This document shows, one piece after another, positions 45,701 through 57,516 of a DNA stretch of 64,000 bases. Each line of letters starts with the position of its first letter. The first letter of the stretch is position 1. Origin of the DNA: Ligustrum vulgare (lineage: Eukaryota > Streptophyta > Magnoliopsida > Lamiales > Oleaceae); the NCBI GenBank assembly GCA_963555705.1, contig OY743170.1, positions 10,517,096-10,581,095 of the forward strand. Direction: 5' to 3'. A program made the position numbers and the translations under genes. The notes beneath the pieces were generated by a model, which had not been told where the DNA came from, searched no databases, and was given only the letters and a program-made list of their open reading frames with translations.

Positions 45701-47524
45701 CATTGAACATTCTAGTTATTTATAGGGTTTGAGGTGTGTTTCCTATTTATAGTACAAAATTGAGAGTAATAAAGAAATCCCGAAATAAACAAAAATCTTG
45801 CGAAATCTGGGTCCAGTTGAACTCCACGGCTGCATAGGGATAATTCGGGCTACCACTTTGTAGTTCTGTTATTTTGGCTAAGAGCGCGACCACGCGACCT
45901 CGTGGTTGGATTTTCAACACTCTTGATTTTTGTTTCCAAGTCGATTCTTGGCTCTTCTTTTGACTTAATCACTTTGTTTAGCCTCGAATCTTGACCCTCT
46001 TTGGCATTGGATCACGTCATGGGTCCCATAAGTACATGCATCGAGGTTTGACTTTCTCGGATTTCATCAAATAACATGTACAATGACTTTTCAAGACTTC
46101 TCGAATTATCACATGTAGTTGAACTTAGTACATAAACTACTAAAGCTATCTCATCTCGTGGTCATCACTCTCGAAGTACATGGACACTTCGACTAAGCCC
46201 AAAATTTGTTAACAGTAGATGTCAAAGTGGGTGACAATTCCTTCACCTTCTTGTCTTTGGCTAAGCAAACCTAGAAAAAAGATCTCTCCCTAAGAAGAAA
46301 GGTTTAGCCATGAAAGTGTTTTACGATAGGAAGCAAGTCGATAGATTTGAATCATCTTTCTTCTTTTGATATGATCAGTTGGTAACATTCTCCTTCTGTG
46401 GAAGATATGGTAGGAACTTGTGTGTTCTTTTGCAAATTTAAGGCTTGGACCCTGTTTTCCGATCGATGTAAAAGTTTTAACAATTCCTCTTGTCAATAAA
46501 TCGCGTTGATTAAATTTTTTTTCATAATATCCCATTTCATCAATGTTTTTGACTAAAAGTATACAAGTACTAATTAGATTCAATGGTTTTCTAGATAGTT
46601 TTCATGTGCCCAACTATTCTTGTAACAATTTCATACTCTTCAAAGAGAAATTGCAGAATCTCTTAAAAAACGTAAACTCATACATGAAAAACACACTTAA
46701 TAGTCCAAGAAAGCCTATCTCGTCTAGTCGTCTTCTAAAACTTTGCAAAAGAAATTGTCAAGTAGTAAGCATGTTCTATAATTTGTACTCTCTCATTTGC
46801 ATTTTTCCAAAGGTTTCAACGACGCTATCAAAAATATGTACAAATCACATATTTTCAACAGGGAAAACGGGGATTCAATTTCAAGATAGTATCGTATCAT
46901 GTCATGACACGCTCTAATCTCGATAAAAAGTTATATCTTACTATGCATTACAATCACATATACCACACCAAATTGTTATATATAAAGGATGCAAAATTAC
47001 AACTCATTTGTGTACCTTTTTTCTATCAATTTAATTTAGTTTTTAAAAAGTCAACGTTGAAAGAAAGAAAGAAATAAATCAAATAATTAATCTCAAGGTT
47101 AGTTGAAATAGCAGTAGTACCAACCTCTAATTTGTCAAGAAAAACAAGCAATTTGAACCAACTGCTGATATAACAAAAAGCTAATTAACAAATAAACAAA
47201 CACATCTGCATCTTTTTTATACATGCATTATTATTACATGTTTCATTTGCCCGATCGTTAAGTTTGAACTAATACAAAATGTACTCTAATTACTAAACGA
47301 CACGTTTTGCATTGAATTTGTTTATTGTATATAATTATATAAAGTCAACATAATCATATATTAAACTTTATAATTATCGTTGACTAATTTGCAATTTATT
47401 ATTAATTTTATAAATTTCTTAATACGTATTTCAACTTGATAAGTAGAGCTGAAATTCAGCCTTAAAATGTTTACTTATTAACATTTGTTTGGGGGAGATT
47501 TTTCCAAGTAAAAACTGACTTATT
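45701..47524. other. Intergenic DNA, no gene recognised
   Basis: No open frame here resembles a known protein; those at 46290-46583 (minus) and 46543-46917 (plus) overlap each other and lack codon-like pattern. Base composition is moderate to about 46.4 kb and AT-rich after that. Confidence 0.45.
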
Positions 47525-48066
47525 TAAGGAAATCTTCAATTAGGGGCCAAATTTAGTGTCGTGTAAAACTTGCTCCAATGAGGTGCAAAATTTGGTGTGA
47601 TGAATAGCATTACACCAAATTTTGGTGTAACATTATTAATTTTCATTATTTTCCATTTTGTCATTTCTTGTATGTTAAAATAAATTGAAATTCCTTTTAT
47701 GTTCCCTTTTTTTATTGTTTTGGTATTTAATAATTGACATGTTTTTTTATTTATTTATTTGTATGTGACTATTATTTTTAATTAATATTAATTTTGTAAA
47801 TTATAATTAATAATAAGCAATACATATTGGATACATAGAATTCAAATTTTTAATTTCATAATTTAATAAATGTAGTATTTCAGTTTATTTTATATTATTT
47901 TTACTTTAATAATTTTAGAATAATTTCATTTTAATTAAATAGAAAATGAAATAAGTTATTTGTATAGACATAAATAAAAAATATTGTGCATTTGGTGTAA
48001 AATTTGATGTAATTATTGTGCATTTGGAGTTGATTTTCCTTTTTGTGTAATCATTGGAGATGCTCT
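47525..48066. mobile_element. MITE with ATCTYCAATKA ends
   Basis: Left end AATCTTCAATTAGGGGCCAA; right end (minus strand) GAGCATCTCCAATGATTACA, a start I associate with common plant MITEs (GAGCATCTCCAA). The motif TTTGGTGTAA recurs inside in both orientations. The target duplication is not clear and superfamily is open. Confidence 0.5.
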
Positions 48067-48475
48067 AAGAATTTTTGGTTAAGTGCATCACAATTTAATT
48101 ACAATGATAATCCTTAATTTTTTATTAATTTTTACACTTATACATCTTAACTTTTTTTATCTTATTTTTATTAATTAGCACAGTTTATATATCATGCTAA
48201 TGAAGGCTAAAGAATTTTATCAGTGATTTTTTTTTCTTTTTACCTCTCTTATTTTTAAATAAGTAAGATAAACAATTATTGCAAGAATTCAAAAAAAATT
48301 TCAAGTGTAACAGAATATTTGAAATAAAATTATCAATAGAGAGAAAAGATATATTAATTAATTAATGATTAACAATCTGTTCGGATCCATTGGTTTTGTT
48401 TGTTTGTTTATAATCATTCTAATTTTCAATACAATTTTTTAACCACACATTTTTCTCTTTCCAATTTTTAACCAG
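48067..48475. other. AT-rich spacer
   Basis: No gene or border recognised; a TTTTTAACCACACATTTTTC stretch near 48440 is shared with MITE interiors elsewhere in the window. Confidence 0.4.
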
Positions 48476-48478
48476 TTA

Positions 48479-48642
48479 GTCTCTGTTTGTTAAATTTTTT
48501 TTGTTTAAAAACATATTTTTTATGTTTTCGAAATAAAATATATGGTTAAAAAATGGAGAGAGAATATATGTGTAGTTAAAAAGTGGTTTGAGGAATTGTG
48601 TTGTAAAAAACTTGTTTTTAAACAAGTTTGGCAAACAAAGGC
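48479..48642. mobile_element. PIF/Harbinger-like MITE, 164 bp
   Basis: Flanked by TTA (48476-48478 and 48643-48645). Ends GTCTCTGTTTGTTAAA and, minus strand, GCCTTTGTTTGCCAAA, continuing into TTGTTTAAAAACA on both arms, so it can fold into a long hairpin. Confidence 0.75.
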
Positions 48643-48645
48643 TTA

Positions 48646-49181
48646 TTTACCTTGAGATTTGAAAAAAAAAATGTTTATAATCTAAAGCACCAGCCGCAGA
48701 ATACGACAAAAAAAAGAGAATAATTGTCAAAATAAACAAAACAATAGGGACATTTATTGCAATTAAAATATGGTGTCATTAAAAATAATTGTGGCGTGAA
48801 TATAATCTCCCTTTAACTATATATATATTCTTCCAATAAAATAATTTTAACTTAAATTCATTTTTTTTTCTTTTTAACCGTACATTCTCCTAAAAAAATA
48901 ACTATTACAAAATCTATTTTTTAATAATAATAATAATAATAACAACAACAAACCCCTAGCGTATACACTATCCAAAATTTGTAAAAGTTGAGAATGAGGT
49001 ACGAAATTGCTCTTTTGCCTATGTTGCTTATCCTCCAATGAAAATGTGTCAAGCATTCGATTAATTTTTAAATGGGATACTTAGCGCTTTCTCATTGGAG
49101 GGTGGGTGCTGTCCACGTCTGGCAACAGAGCAGGCCTGGTCCAAAGTTTTATGAAAGTAACTTTTATATAAAAGTAAGAAA
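48646..49181. other. AT-rich spacer with TAA microsatellite
   Basis: A short AAT/AAC run lies at 48924-48951. A 60-codon minus-strand frame at 48874-49056 contains the Leu run encoded by it and is not a gene. Confidence 0.5.
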
Positions 49182-49984
49182 TTAGGAGTCGTTTGATAGC
49201 GATGGTGAAATTTGGGTAGAAAGAAAACGAATTATAAGGAATTAAATTCCGTGAAATTGAAAGTTTAATGTATTTATTTGGTTTAATTTTCTAGGTGAAA
49301 AAATGAGTATTTTTCAAGTTTTGTTGTTTGATTGACATTATTTTCATATCAAAAAAATCTAAATTTAGCTATTTTAATAAAAAATATTTTTTCCACATAT
49401 TTGTACTTGATAATAATAATATTAATTTTGAAAAAAAAATTAATTAACAACAATAAAAATGATCTAACGAGACATTTATGATTTACTATATAAAGATGGA
49501 AACCAATTATCATCTATTACCTAATAATTTGTTTACCCTAAAAATAAGGAATTGCACAACTTTCAATAATGTAGTAATATCAATTCCAAGCGAAAACTAA
49601 GTTAATTTAATGTGTTCTCACTCAACTTGAGAAATGTTACTATTTGCTCGCTGAACCTTAAATTGTTACCCAATACTCATTAAATTATTAATGAAGTTAC
49701 TCAATGCTTACCGATCAAAATAAAAGATCAAAATTTTATTTTACAATTGGACAAACAATTTTCACATGGCATACTACGGATTGTTCGGCGGCCGAAGGGT
49801 CAGAATTTTTTTATTTTTTGGTATTTTTCAGGTAAGATGTGTGGTCGAAAATTGGAAAGAGAAAATGAGTGTGGTTAAAAAGTAATTTGAAAAATTATGT
49901 TATTTATAAATTTGTTTATAAATTGTAATTATTGCGTAAAAAAAGGGAATGTAAAATACTGATGCGTCACAAAATAAATGATAA

Positions 49985-50290
49985 TAATAGATTAATATCC
50001 ACTTCATCCAACTCTCCCTCCCTCCTGCCACTTCCTCTCCTCCTCCATTTAAGCCGGCATCCACACTCAACTAAGTCACTTCCTGTCTTCCTATGCATGC
50101 GGGCTATATTTGTCTCGTATAATAATCTAGAAATTCCCGCATCCCGCTGGACCCCGATGTACAGCCACTCGTCACCATCTTTCACCTTCCACAGTTACCA
50201 CCACGGCATCACCACACCCATCTGTCGCGTACCTCCCTTTCATGGACGGATCCAGCTATAGGCCAACTCATTCGGTCACTCGTGCAGAAT
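49985..50290. other. GC-richer segment of unknown origin
   Basis: CT-rich then balanced sequence, unlike its AT-rich surroundings. A plus-strand frame of 109 codons (49932-50261) covers it, rich in Ser, Pro, His and Leu, with no domain I recognise. It could be a captured gene piece or a promoter fragment. Confidence 0.3.
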
Positions 50291-50460
50291 TCGATGAAAT
50301 TTTCAGATTTAATTTATTTATTTATTTATTTTTTGGATAAATACATATTTAAGAAACTTATAGTTTTAATACAAAAATCAGGTATTTAATTAAAAAATAG
50401 GTAATTAAATAGGTTGATATCACAATTATACTATTTATTTATGGCACAAACACAAATCAA

Positions 50461-51080
50461 AAAATTTATAGGTCACAAAATTATAAAATTTCTCGATCAC
50501 AAATTATAAAATTGTTTGGTCACAACTTATTTTCAAGTCACAAATAATAAATTTTTATGTCACGACTTATTCTCGGTCACAAATTATCAAATTAATCAGT
50601 CACAAATCATAACTATTAAAGATCACGACTTATTTCTCGGTCACGAATATGGTTTACAACTAATTTCTCGGTCACAAATATTTGGTCACAAATTAAAAAT
50701 TTATATATCACGATTTATTTATCGATCACAAATCACGAGTTTTATAGGTCACAACTTTTTTCTCAATCACAATTAAGAATTTTATAAGTCATAATTTATT
50801 TTTCGATCATAAATAACAAATTTTGTAAGTCAAGACCTATTTCTCGGTCACAAATCACGAATTTTATAAATCACAACTTATTTTTCAATCATAAATTATT
50901 AAATTAATCGATCACGACTCTCTTATTGATCATAATTAAAAAAATTCAAGACTTATTTTTTGTCACAATTAAAAATTACTTATGTCAAAACTTATTTATC
51001 GATCATAAATCTTGAATTTTATAGGTCACAGTTTTTCTGCAATCACAAATCTGGACTTTCTAAGTCACAATTTATCTTAC
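50461..51080. repeat. Degenerate minisatellite, about 40-bp unit
   Basis: Two half-units alternate: GGTCACAACTTATTTCTC (about 18 bp) and GGTCACAAATCACGAATTTT plus ATA (about 23 bp). Around 14-15 imperfect copies follow each other. The 86-codon frame at 50516-50776 is its translation and is not called a gene. Confidence 0.8.
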
Positions 51081-51391
51081 GCTTTTCCAACTAAAACGAA
51101 ACGCTTCAATTACGTTTTTTAGTATTTATATGTTGTTCAAATTAAATAATATTTTCGTATTAAATAATATTTCGTTACTGGAAACGTTGATGATCGTTGA
51201 TCAAAAGTCAACGGTCAAAGGTCAAAGTCCGTTCTAGCTCAACCGGTATCCTGAATTCGTCACCGCTCCCTTCCCGAACCTAAACCCCATCTCATGGCAA
51301 AAGGGGATGGGAATTCAAATTATACAAGGAGTCCATCCCAAAAATAAGGAATTGCACAACTTTCAACAATGTAGAAAAATTAATTTCAAGC

Positions 51392-51775
51392 CAAAATTAA
51401 GTTAATTTAATGAGTGCTCACTCCTCATAAATGTTACTATTTGCTTACAGAACATTAAATTGCTACCCAATGCTCATTAAACTATTAATGAAGTTACTTG
51501 ATGCTATGTGGAAATGTTTGTCAAATTGTACAAGAAATTTGGACGCCGTGGATATTATTTTCATTTATTTGGCGACACGTCATTTTTTTAATATGCCATG
51601 TGGAAATGTTTGTCAAAATTTTACAAGAAAATTTTGCTTTATGAGCATTGAGTAACTTCATTAATAGTTCAGTGAGCATTGGGTAACAATTTATTGTTCA
51701 ATGAGTAAGTGATAACATCTCTGAAGTTGATTGAGTACTCATTAAATTAACTCAGCCAAAACTAGGCTATCAAAC
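51392..51775. repeat. Fold-back inverted repeat
   Basis: The arms at about 51395-51540 and 51600-51770 are inverted copies (AATGAAGTTACT and AGTAACTTCATT; TGCTACCCAATGCTCA and TGAGCATTGGGTAACA). The left arm also occurs at 49600-49720. It may be a separate fold-back MITE nested at the edge of the composite. Confidence 0.65.
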
Positions 51776-51846
51776 ACCTGAAAATATGAAGTGGTAAATG
51801 AATTCCTACTTTCTAGGAAAATAAATGCTATCAAACACTACCTTAG

Positions 51847-53223
51847 TTATTTAAACAAATTTAAAATTAAATTTATTTAAAATAAAAACGAATCATTATC
51901 TTACAAAATATTTGAATAACGCTCCGTTCAGCTACGACATGTGTTTTTTTATTTTTTATAGGCAAAATGTGTGATTGCAAATTGGAGAAAGAAAATGTAT
52001 GTTGTTTGAGAAATACTGTAAAATCATTTATAATCTATACTTAGCCGAACATACACTCTTAAGAAAAGTTACAAAAATCCGCATTTACAACTTCAAGGAA
52101 TAATAATAATAATAATAATAATAAGATAGCCGTCACCATTTTATACACACACTTTCTCGTCCAAAATTATTTTTAAATCAGGAAACTTTGTTAAAACAAA
52201 AAAGAAAAAAAAAACAAGTATTAATAAAATTACAATTTAAAAAATTTTAAACCATATTTGAAATAAATAAATAAATATTGCAAAATATAGTGAATACATG
52301 TTTATTTTTTTAATGCTTGTAGTTTTATTCATATTTTTTATAATTATACTATTATTTTGAAAATTGAAAAGTATGTATTATTGGTGTCAAATCGAAGATC
52401 GATCTCAACAAAAACTTATATTCTAACTGACAAGTGAGAGCTAACTATAAACACATTGTCTTTAAAGTCACATCAAAATGTAAGGATATGTTTGATTGTC
52501 GTTTTACCTAGAAATGACAAATCATGAAAAATATTTTTCACATTTTGTGTTTGTTTGATGTTTAATTAGAAAAGTTGACTTAGAAAATATTTTCTATGGT
52601 ACAACTAATTGAAGTATATTTCATTTGCCTTAAAAATATTTTTTTACTTATTTGATGAGAAAACATTTTACACCCTAAAAATCAAACACAGCTTAAAAGT
52701 TTTATCTTGATAGATGTGATAAAACAAAATAAAAATGAAATCGATATTTTTGCATATGGTGATTTGGAATCTATAGCCGTTAATTCATTATATGGTATAC
52801 TTATACTTAAAGATATATATATATATATATATTTATCTTCCCAAAAGCTTTTGAGATATGTTTATTATTTTTTATATATTGTTGTGATTTTGTAAATATT
52901 TTTTTATAAATTCCAATAAATTGAGATTATATTTTGTTTGATTTTTAATTACTTTGATTAAATTCATTTCAAAGAAAGTATTAGGGACTTTAAAAATCCA
53001 CAGGCGACAGATAGCATATATAACTATTTCACAAATTAAAAAGCTAAATATTTTGACTATTTGAACTTTATGTGCTTATACCTAAATATTTTTTTTACTT
53101 ACAAGTATGAAAAGTAATTGATAATAAATGTCACTAACCCCGTCTGATTCAAGACTGCCTTTCAAATTTAATCGAAGGTAATTTCCTCTAATTTTCTCAT
53201 ATGCAATAAAAATCAATAAAAGT
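51847..53223. other. AT-rich spacer with small repeats
   Basis: No gene. A possible MITE at about 51915-52057 has CCGTTCAGCTA against (minus strand) TGTTCGGCTAAG. A TAA run at 52098-52121 is followed by GATAGCCGTCACC, which resembles a Helitron 5' tip in plus orientation. A TA run lies at 52814-52831. Confidence 0.45.
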
Positions 53224-53907
53224 TGTTGACAACAAAATTCGGCTGGACTTTGGACCAACACATCTCAGCTCCTCACTCTTGAACAAGTGGATCTCCTGCG
53301 CACTATGATAAACAATCATTTTGCAAAGGGGGTCGAGGTGGCTCCCATTTGCACTCCGATGCTAAAGTCAGTGCTCATTTGAAGCAAATATAAATTGAGT
53401 GCGAAAAATATAAGTGTGTAAAAGAGAGAAATGGCAGTGAGAGTAAAATATTCAGTTAAGAGTATGAAAATGCTAATCCCTTTTTAGGTGGAAGGAGTGT
53501 TCTATTTATAGGGGAAGTTATAATTTTGGATGCCGACACGTGGTGGACTTTACACGTGTATTTACCCTAGCCGTTGGAGAGGAAGATCTTTCTTTTTTAC
53601 AGCAATCATTACTACGTTTGGTAGGGGATGGGCGCCTGTCATTTTTTGATAAAGGCGGCGTCACATCTCCGACTTTGTCCATTATCCCATCACTCATCTG
53701 AGGCGTCACCATAGAGTACCTCGGCTCAACATAAAACACATTGGCTAGACATAAATCAGTTCGGCTAAAGAAGTTCATGTGCTGTTCCACCTTGGCAGTT
53801 GGCCCAGGGAAATATCATAAGCTTTAGTCATGGGCCAAGGTCCATTGGGCCTCTATTGGGCCCTCGCTGGTGGTTCACTGTACTCCATTTTGGGCACGGT
53901 CTCAACA
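53224..53907 (-). repeat. 3' LTR of the Tat-type element
   Basis: On the plus strand it starts TGTTGACAACAAAATTC and ends GGTCTCAACA, giving TG...CA ends and a TGTTGA inverted repeat. A TATA box (minus strand CTATAAATAG, about 53502-53512) lies mid-LTR. The 90-codon minus frame at 53518-53790 is inside it and is not a gene. Left flank AAAGT would be the target duplication; its partner is out of view. Borders rest on this pattern alone, since the other LTR is not in the window. Confidence 0.65.
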
Positions 53908-53924
53908 CTAGTCCCTCAAATCCG
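53908..53924 (-). promoter_or_regulatory. Polypurine tract of the Tat-type element
   Basis: On the minus strand GGATTTGAGGGACTAG directly precedes the LTR start TGTTGAGACC. It is purine-rich apart from TTT and CT. Confidence 0.5.
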
Positions 53925-54421
53925 ATGTGGTCATTTATGGGCGGATCAAATTTGTCATCTGTTCGAAGCACCAATCTTGTTCTGATAACGTTCTACAATT
54001 AGACAACCATATGATTGCAGTTTTGCCCTAATTTCGTTATCTGTTATACCCAGCATTTTATAATTGCTCTGCCATCCATCAGCTGGGAATCATTGTATAG
54101 TGCTTTTCTTTAGGGGAGGCTCGAATTCAAGGTAAAGTCGACCTCCTACTCTTGCTTTCCCTCCCAGACCAAAGTTGGGATTATTCTAGCATATCTCTTA
54201 GGCGGCGCATTTAATATAAGGAGGCTGCTGATATTGGTTCCCAAGAAATATGAAGGGGATGGGGGTGACATCTTGCCGCGCGTGTCAAACACTTTGGTAA
54301 TTGAATGGTTTCTTCCCTTCCTCCGAAAGCTGGCGCTTTGATTAGCAATCCCCCCAAGAGACGCAGGTTACCCGCATCAATCATGCGGCTCAAAAACCAA
54401 GGTTTTGGATTATTGGGTTCC

Positions 54422-54428
54422 CTATAAA
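54422..54428 (+). promoter_or_regulatory. TATA-like box before the antisense ORF
   Basis: CTATAAAG followed by CCCCCTTCTTCTCATC lies about 350 bases before the ATG at 54770, on the strand of the extra ORF and opposite to gag-pol. It resembles a plant TATA box with a pyrimidine-rich start region. A possible leader donor, GAAGGTAAAT, follows near 54646. Confidence 0.5.
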
Positions 54429-54769
54429 GCCCCCTTCTTCTCATCATTTCTCCTTTACTGTTTTCTAAGAATTTTTGTAGTAACTCTTTCGCAAGAAGTT
54501 TTCGCACGTTTTCCTTTCTTGCAAGTATTTCAACATCTCTTCGAGGGTTTTCCACCCAATAAGCCATCTCTACCGTTCAACATCTTCCATTGGCGTGTTT
54601 TTCACTTCGAACGCACAACCTTGAACGTTCGTTTTTTTCTTTTGAAGGTAAATTTCTTTTCCTTTGCATGTGCAAAACTTTTTCATTTCTAATCTTCAAG
54701 TGTGGTTTGAATTTTTTTGTTTTGCATTTTGTTTTCCTCTTGGTGAGTTTGTCCTATTTTTAAGAAAAA

Positions 54770-57516
54770 ATGGAAAGAGTTGGGGGAATGGGTTCACAGG
54801 AAATGTTGGCAATGACGATTCCTATCAGAGGTTACTGCCCATTGTCTTTATTGGTTTTTAGTTCCCGCTTCTTTAAGGAGCAGATTAAGAGGAGGAATAG
54901 GAAATGCAGTGGTATAATTTATTTGGATGATTCTGACAGCGAAGAAGAGAAGAACCATACCTACATGGCTCACCTATCATCCGACGAGGAGGCCTCTTTG
55001 TGGGAGCTTCGAAGCAAGCGGGATAGGGACTTGGAGAGAGGAGAGGCAGTGGGCTCTTCTTCTGGTCATCAGGATCTCGGCTTAAGTATTAGGGCCCCAT
55101 TTAAGGCACATAGGGAAGAGTTAGGGCTATCTGAGGAGGAAATAGCCCAGGTTGAAGGTTGGGTGGACCTGGTGAATTAAGTGTCAGGGTATCATGTGGA
55201 CCCTGATCCGAACCCAGAATCTTGGGAAAGCAGTGAGATTGCCATGGAAATCTGAGGCGTTGATTTGGCGGGAGCATCGGAGAAATTCAGGATACCAGAA
55301 GGGGTTCGATTGGTGCACCCTACGCCTTCTTTCCGACCCTGTAGCCCTCGCCTAGGTCAAGTGGCCATATGCTATGATGCTTTATCCTGCAGGATGAGAC
55401 TGCCCCTACACCCCTTTTTCAGGGCACTACTTAGGAGTTATAACTTATGCCCCTACCAATTGGCTCCTAACTTCTGGACGCAGGCCGTGGGTACTTGGCT
55501 GGTGTACAAGAGGTCAACCCTGACTACCCCATCTCGTCGCACATCATTCACACCTTATATACCCTGAAAAAGTTCGTTAGAAGGGATAAGGATATGAGGT
55601 CGGATTTCAAGGACTGGTACTACTTGTCCCCCAGAGGCTCATATCCTCCTATTATCACTAGTCATCCCACTTCAATTAAGAACTGGAGGAACCAATGGTT
55701 CTGGATTGCAGGGGAGTGGCAGAGCTCGCCTTTGGACCCCAGTCTGCAAATCACCGTTCCCCGAACTCTTTCCTCACCTAGTGAGTCTTGTATTTGCTTT
55801 CGCGTCCTTAAGTGTCATGTGTCATTCACTTTTCATTTTTTCCCATCTCTCTTTATCTGTTTTCACACGTTATTGGCTTATGACAGGGGACACTTTCGCC
55901 TGCCTTCTCTCCGATTCAGATTTAGCTGCAGTGCGGCAAGTGTTCACTTACCGGGGCATTTTTCAGGAGGTCATCCAACAGAACAAGCTTTTTGTCAAGC
56001 ACGGCCTTATGCGAGCTATGAGTGAGTTTGTTTTCTTACTGCCTTCCTAGCTTATGCCTCAATCACTCATAGCCTTATTCTTCTCTCTTTATTGCTAGGT
56101 TCCAAGGACTTTCCGAAGATTTCCTTGAAGGGCCTTATGACCAAGAAGATCCCTCCTGGCCTTCGCCACGGCAGCGAGATTGAGAGGAGGCAGAAAGCAG
56201 TGCTTGCTAATCTACAAGTAGGGGTGGTAAAGGAGGTATCCGAAGCGTCCACTGCCCAACTTGAAGGTCCTCTTCCCGCATTGCTGCCGCCACCCAGTCT
56301 GTTGCCGGTAGGCCCCCAACAGCCTAGCTTGGAAAAAGAGGCTGAACCCAGGAGGGTCACAGCAACGGGGAAGGGAAAGAGGTCAGATAGGGGTGGCTCT
56401 AAGAGGGAAAGGGAGTCTAAGAATGTCTCGGTACCATCTCCCCTATCCGAGGATATCTGCAAGCCTATATCCGAGGAGGAACCCGCCCCTTTGAAGAGGC
56501 TCAGGAGGGAGAAAGATACCACCTCTACTCCTTCGCCACCAGAGACCCTCGACTTGGAGGACGAGCCTTCTGTGTCTATCCCAGGCCTGGCTTATGAAGT
56601 GACATCTGCGAGGGCAGAAGAACTCAAACAGATTAAAGCCAGTGTCCTCCCCAAGGACGTCACCTTCAATCCCACTTTGTTTGACTCCCCCAACTCTCCT
56701 CCTGCCAGGGCTACCTTGGTCACCGAGCAATTTTGGACAGAGGGCTGGTCTACCTTCTGTTCCAGTGCCACTCCATCCCGGAAGCTATTTGCTGCCAAAG
56801 CTATGAATGCTAGAGCACTGGCCCTTATTGATGAGGTGGAATTTTCAGTGGAGGAGGCGCAGCGGGAAAAGAAAGATGCTGAGACTGCACTCCGTCATGC
56901 GGACAACATGCTGAAGAAGATTAATGATCTTAAAAATCAGCTGTCCATAGCCTGCAAATCTTCCTCAGAGGAGAGTGCTCACGCGAAGCGTCTCCAGGAA
57001 GATAACGAGAAACTGAAGCATGACCTCCGGGCCACTGAGTCAGATGTGGCAACTCTGTGCAAGAAGCTTGACGACTCCAACCGTGCGCAGTCCATCACAA
57101 CTGAAGCCTTAGCAGAAGCAAACTCCACGAAGGCCAAGCTGGCAGCTGAGGTGGCAGAAGTCATCTCTAAGCTACAAGGGGAGGTAGAGGCTAGGAAGAA
57201 GGCTGAGGAGGATTATGCCTCCCTGGTGAAACATATTGACTCCAGAATTGCTGAGGCCTTGAAGCGTACTATTGCAGCTAGGGTGAAGGAGGTTTTGGGG
57301 GCTGAAGTGTCAAAGGCAGTTCAAAATTTCAAGGATACTTTTGAAGAGACCCCTGAGTATGAAGCTATGCAGAGGGTTTTTGGGAACATTTGGGCTAGGA
57401 TGACCCTGGGAGATGTAAAAGAGGCTTTCCCAGATTTGGACATTTCCCAGATCGAGGCCTTATATCCAGAGCCACAAGATTTAGGTAAAGATCCTCCTAC
57501 TGATGTGTCCCTCTGA
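54770..57516 (+). pseudogene. Antisense additional ORF (Transposase_28 / PF04195-type, with coiled coil)
   Basis: ATG at 54770 opens MERVGGMGSQEM. An acidic Ser-rich part (DDSDSEEEKN) follows, then after in-frame stops TAA (55178) and TGA (near 55253) the domain RLPLHPFFRALLRSYNLCPY, QLAPNFWTQAV, known as 'putative gypsy type transposon' (PF04195). A frameshift falls at about 55500-55512 (YK/EVNPDYPISSHI). Introns GT-AG at about 55780-55887 and 56021-56098 join the frames GDTFACLLSDSDL and SKDFPKISLKGLM. The last part has a long coiled coil (about 56830-57250; KLKHDLRATESDVATLCKKL) and ends TGA at 57514. Its role in the element is unknown. Confidence 0.8.

Larger units (their letters stand above)
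49185..51843. mobile_element. 2.66-kb TTA-flanked composite, PIF/Harbinger-like
   Basis: Flanks are TTA (49182-49184 and 51844-51846). Ends: GGAGTCGTTTGATAGC and, minus strand, GGTAGTGTTTGATAGC. Inside: a segment at 49540-49720 repeated directly at 51338-51500 and, inverted, at 51640-51780; a GC-richer piece (49985-50290); and a degenerate minisatellite (50461-51080). No transposase frame. It might instead be two or three nested MITEs; a second GCTATCAAACAC at 51764 supports that possibility. Confidence 0.45.

Noticed and set aside
49932..50261. Protein gene of 109 codons
   Set aside because: No domain, no conserved pattern and a mobile-element setting; kept only as an unexplained GC-richer segment.
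53518..53790. 90-codon minus-strand frame
   Set aside because: It lies inside the 3' LTR of the Tat-type element and matches no retroelement protein.
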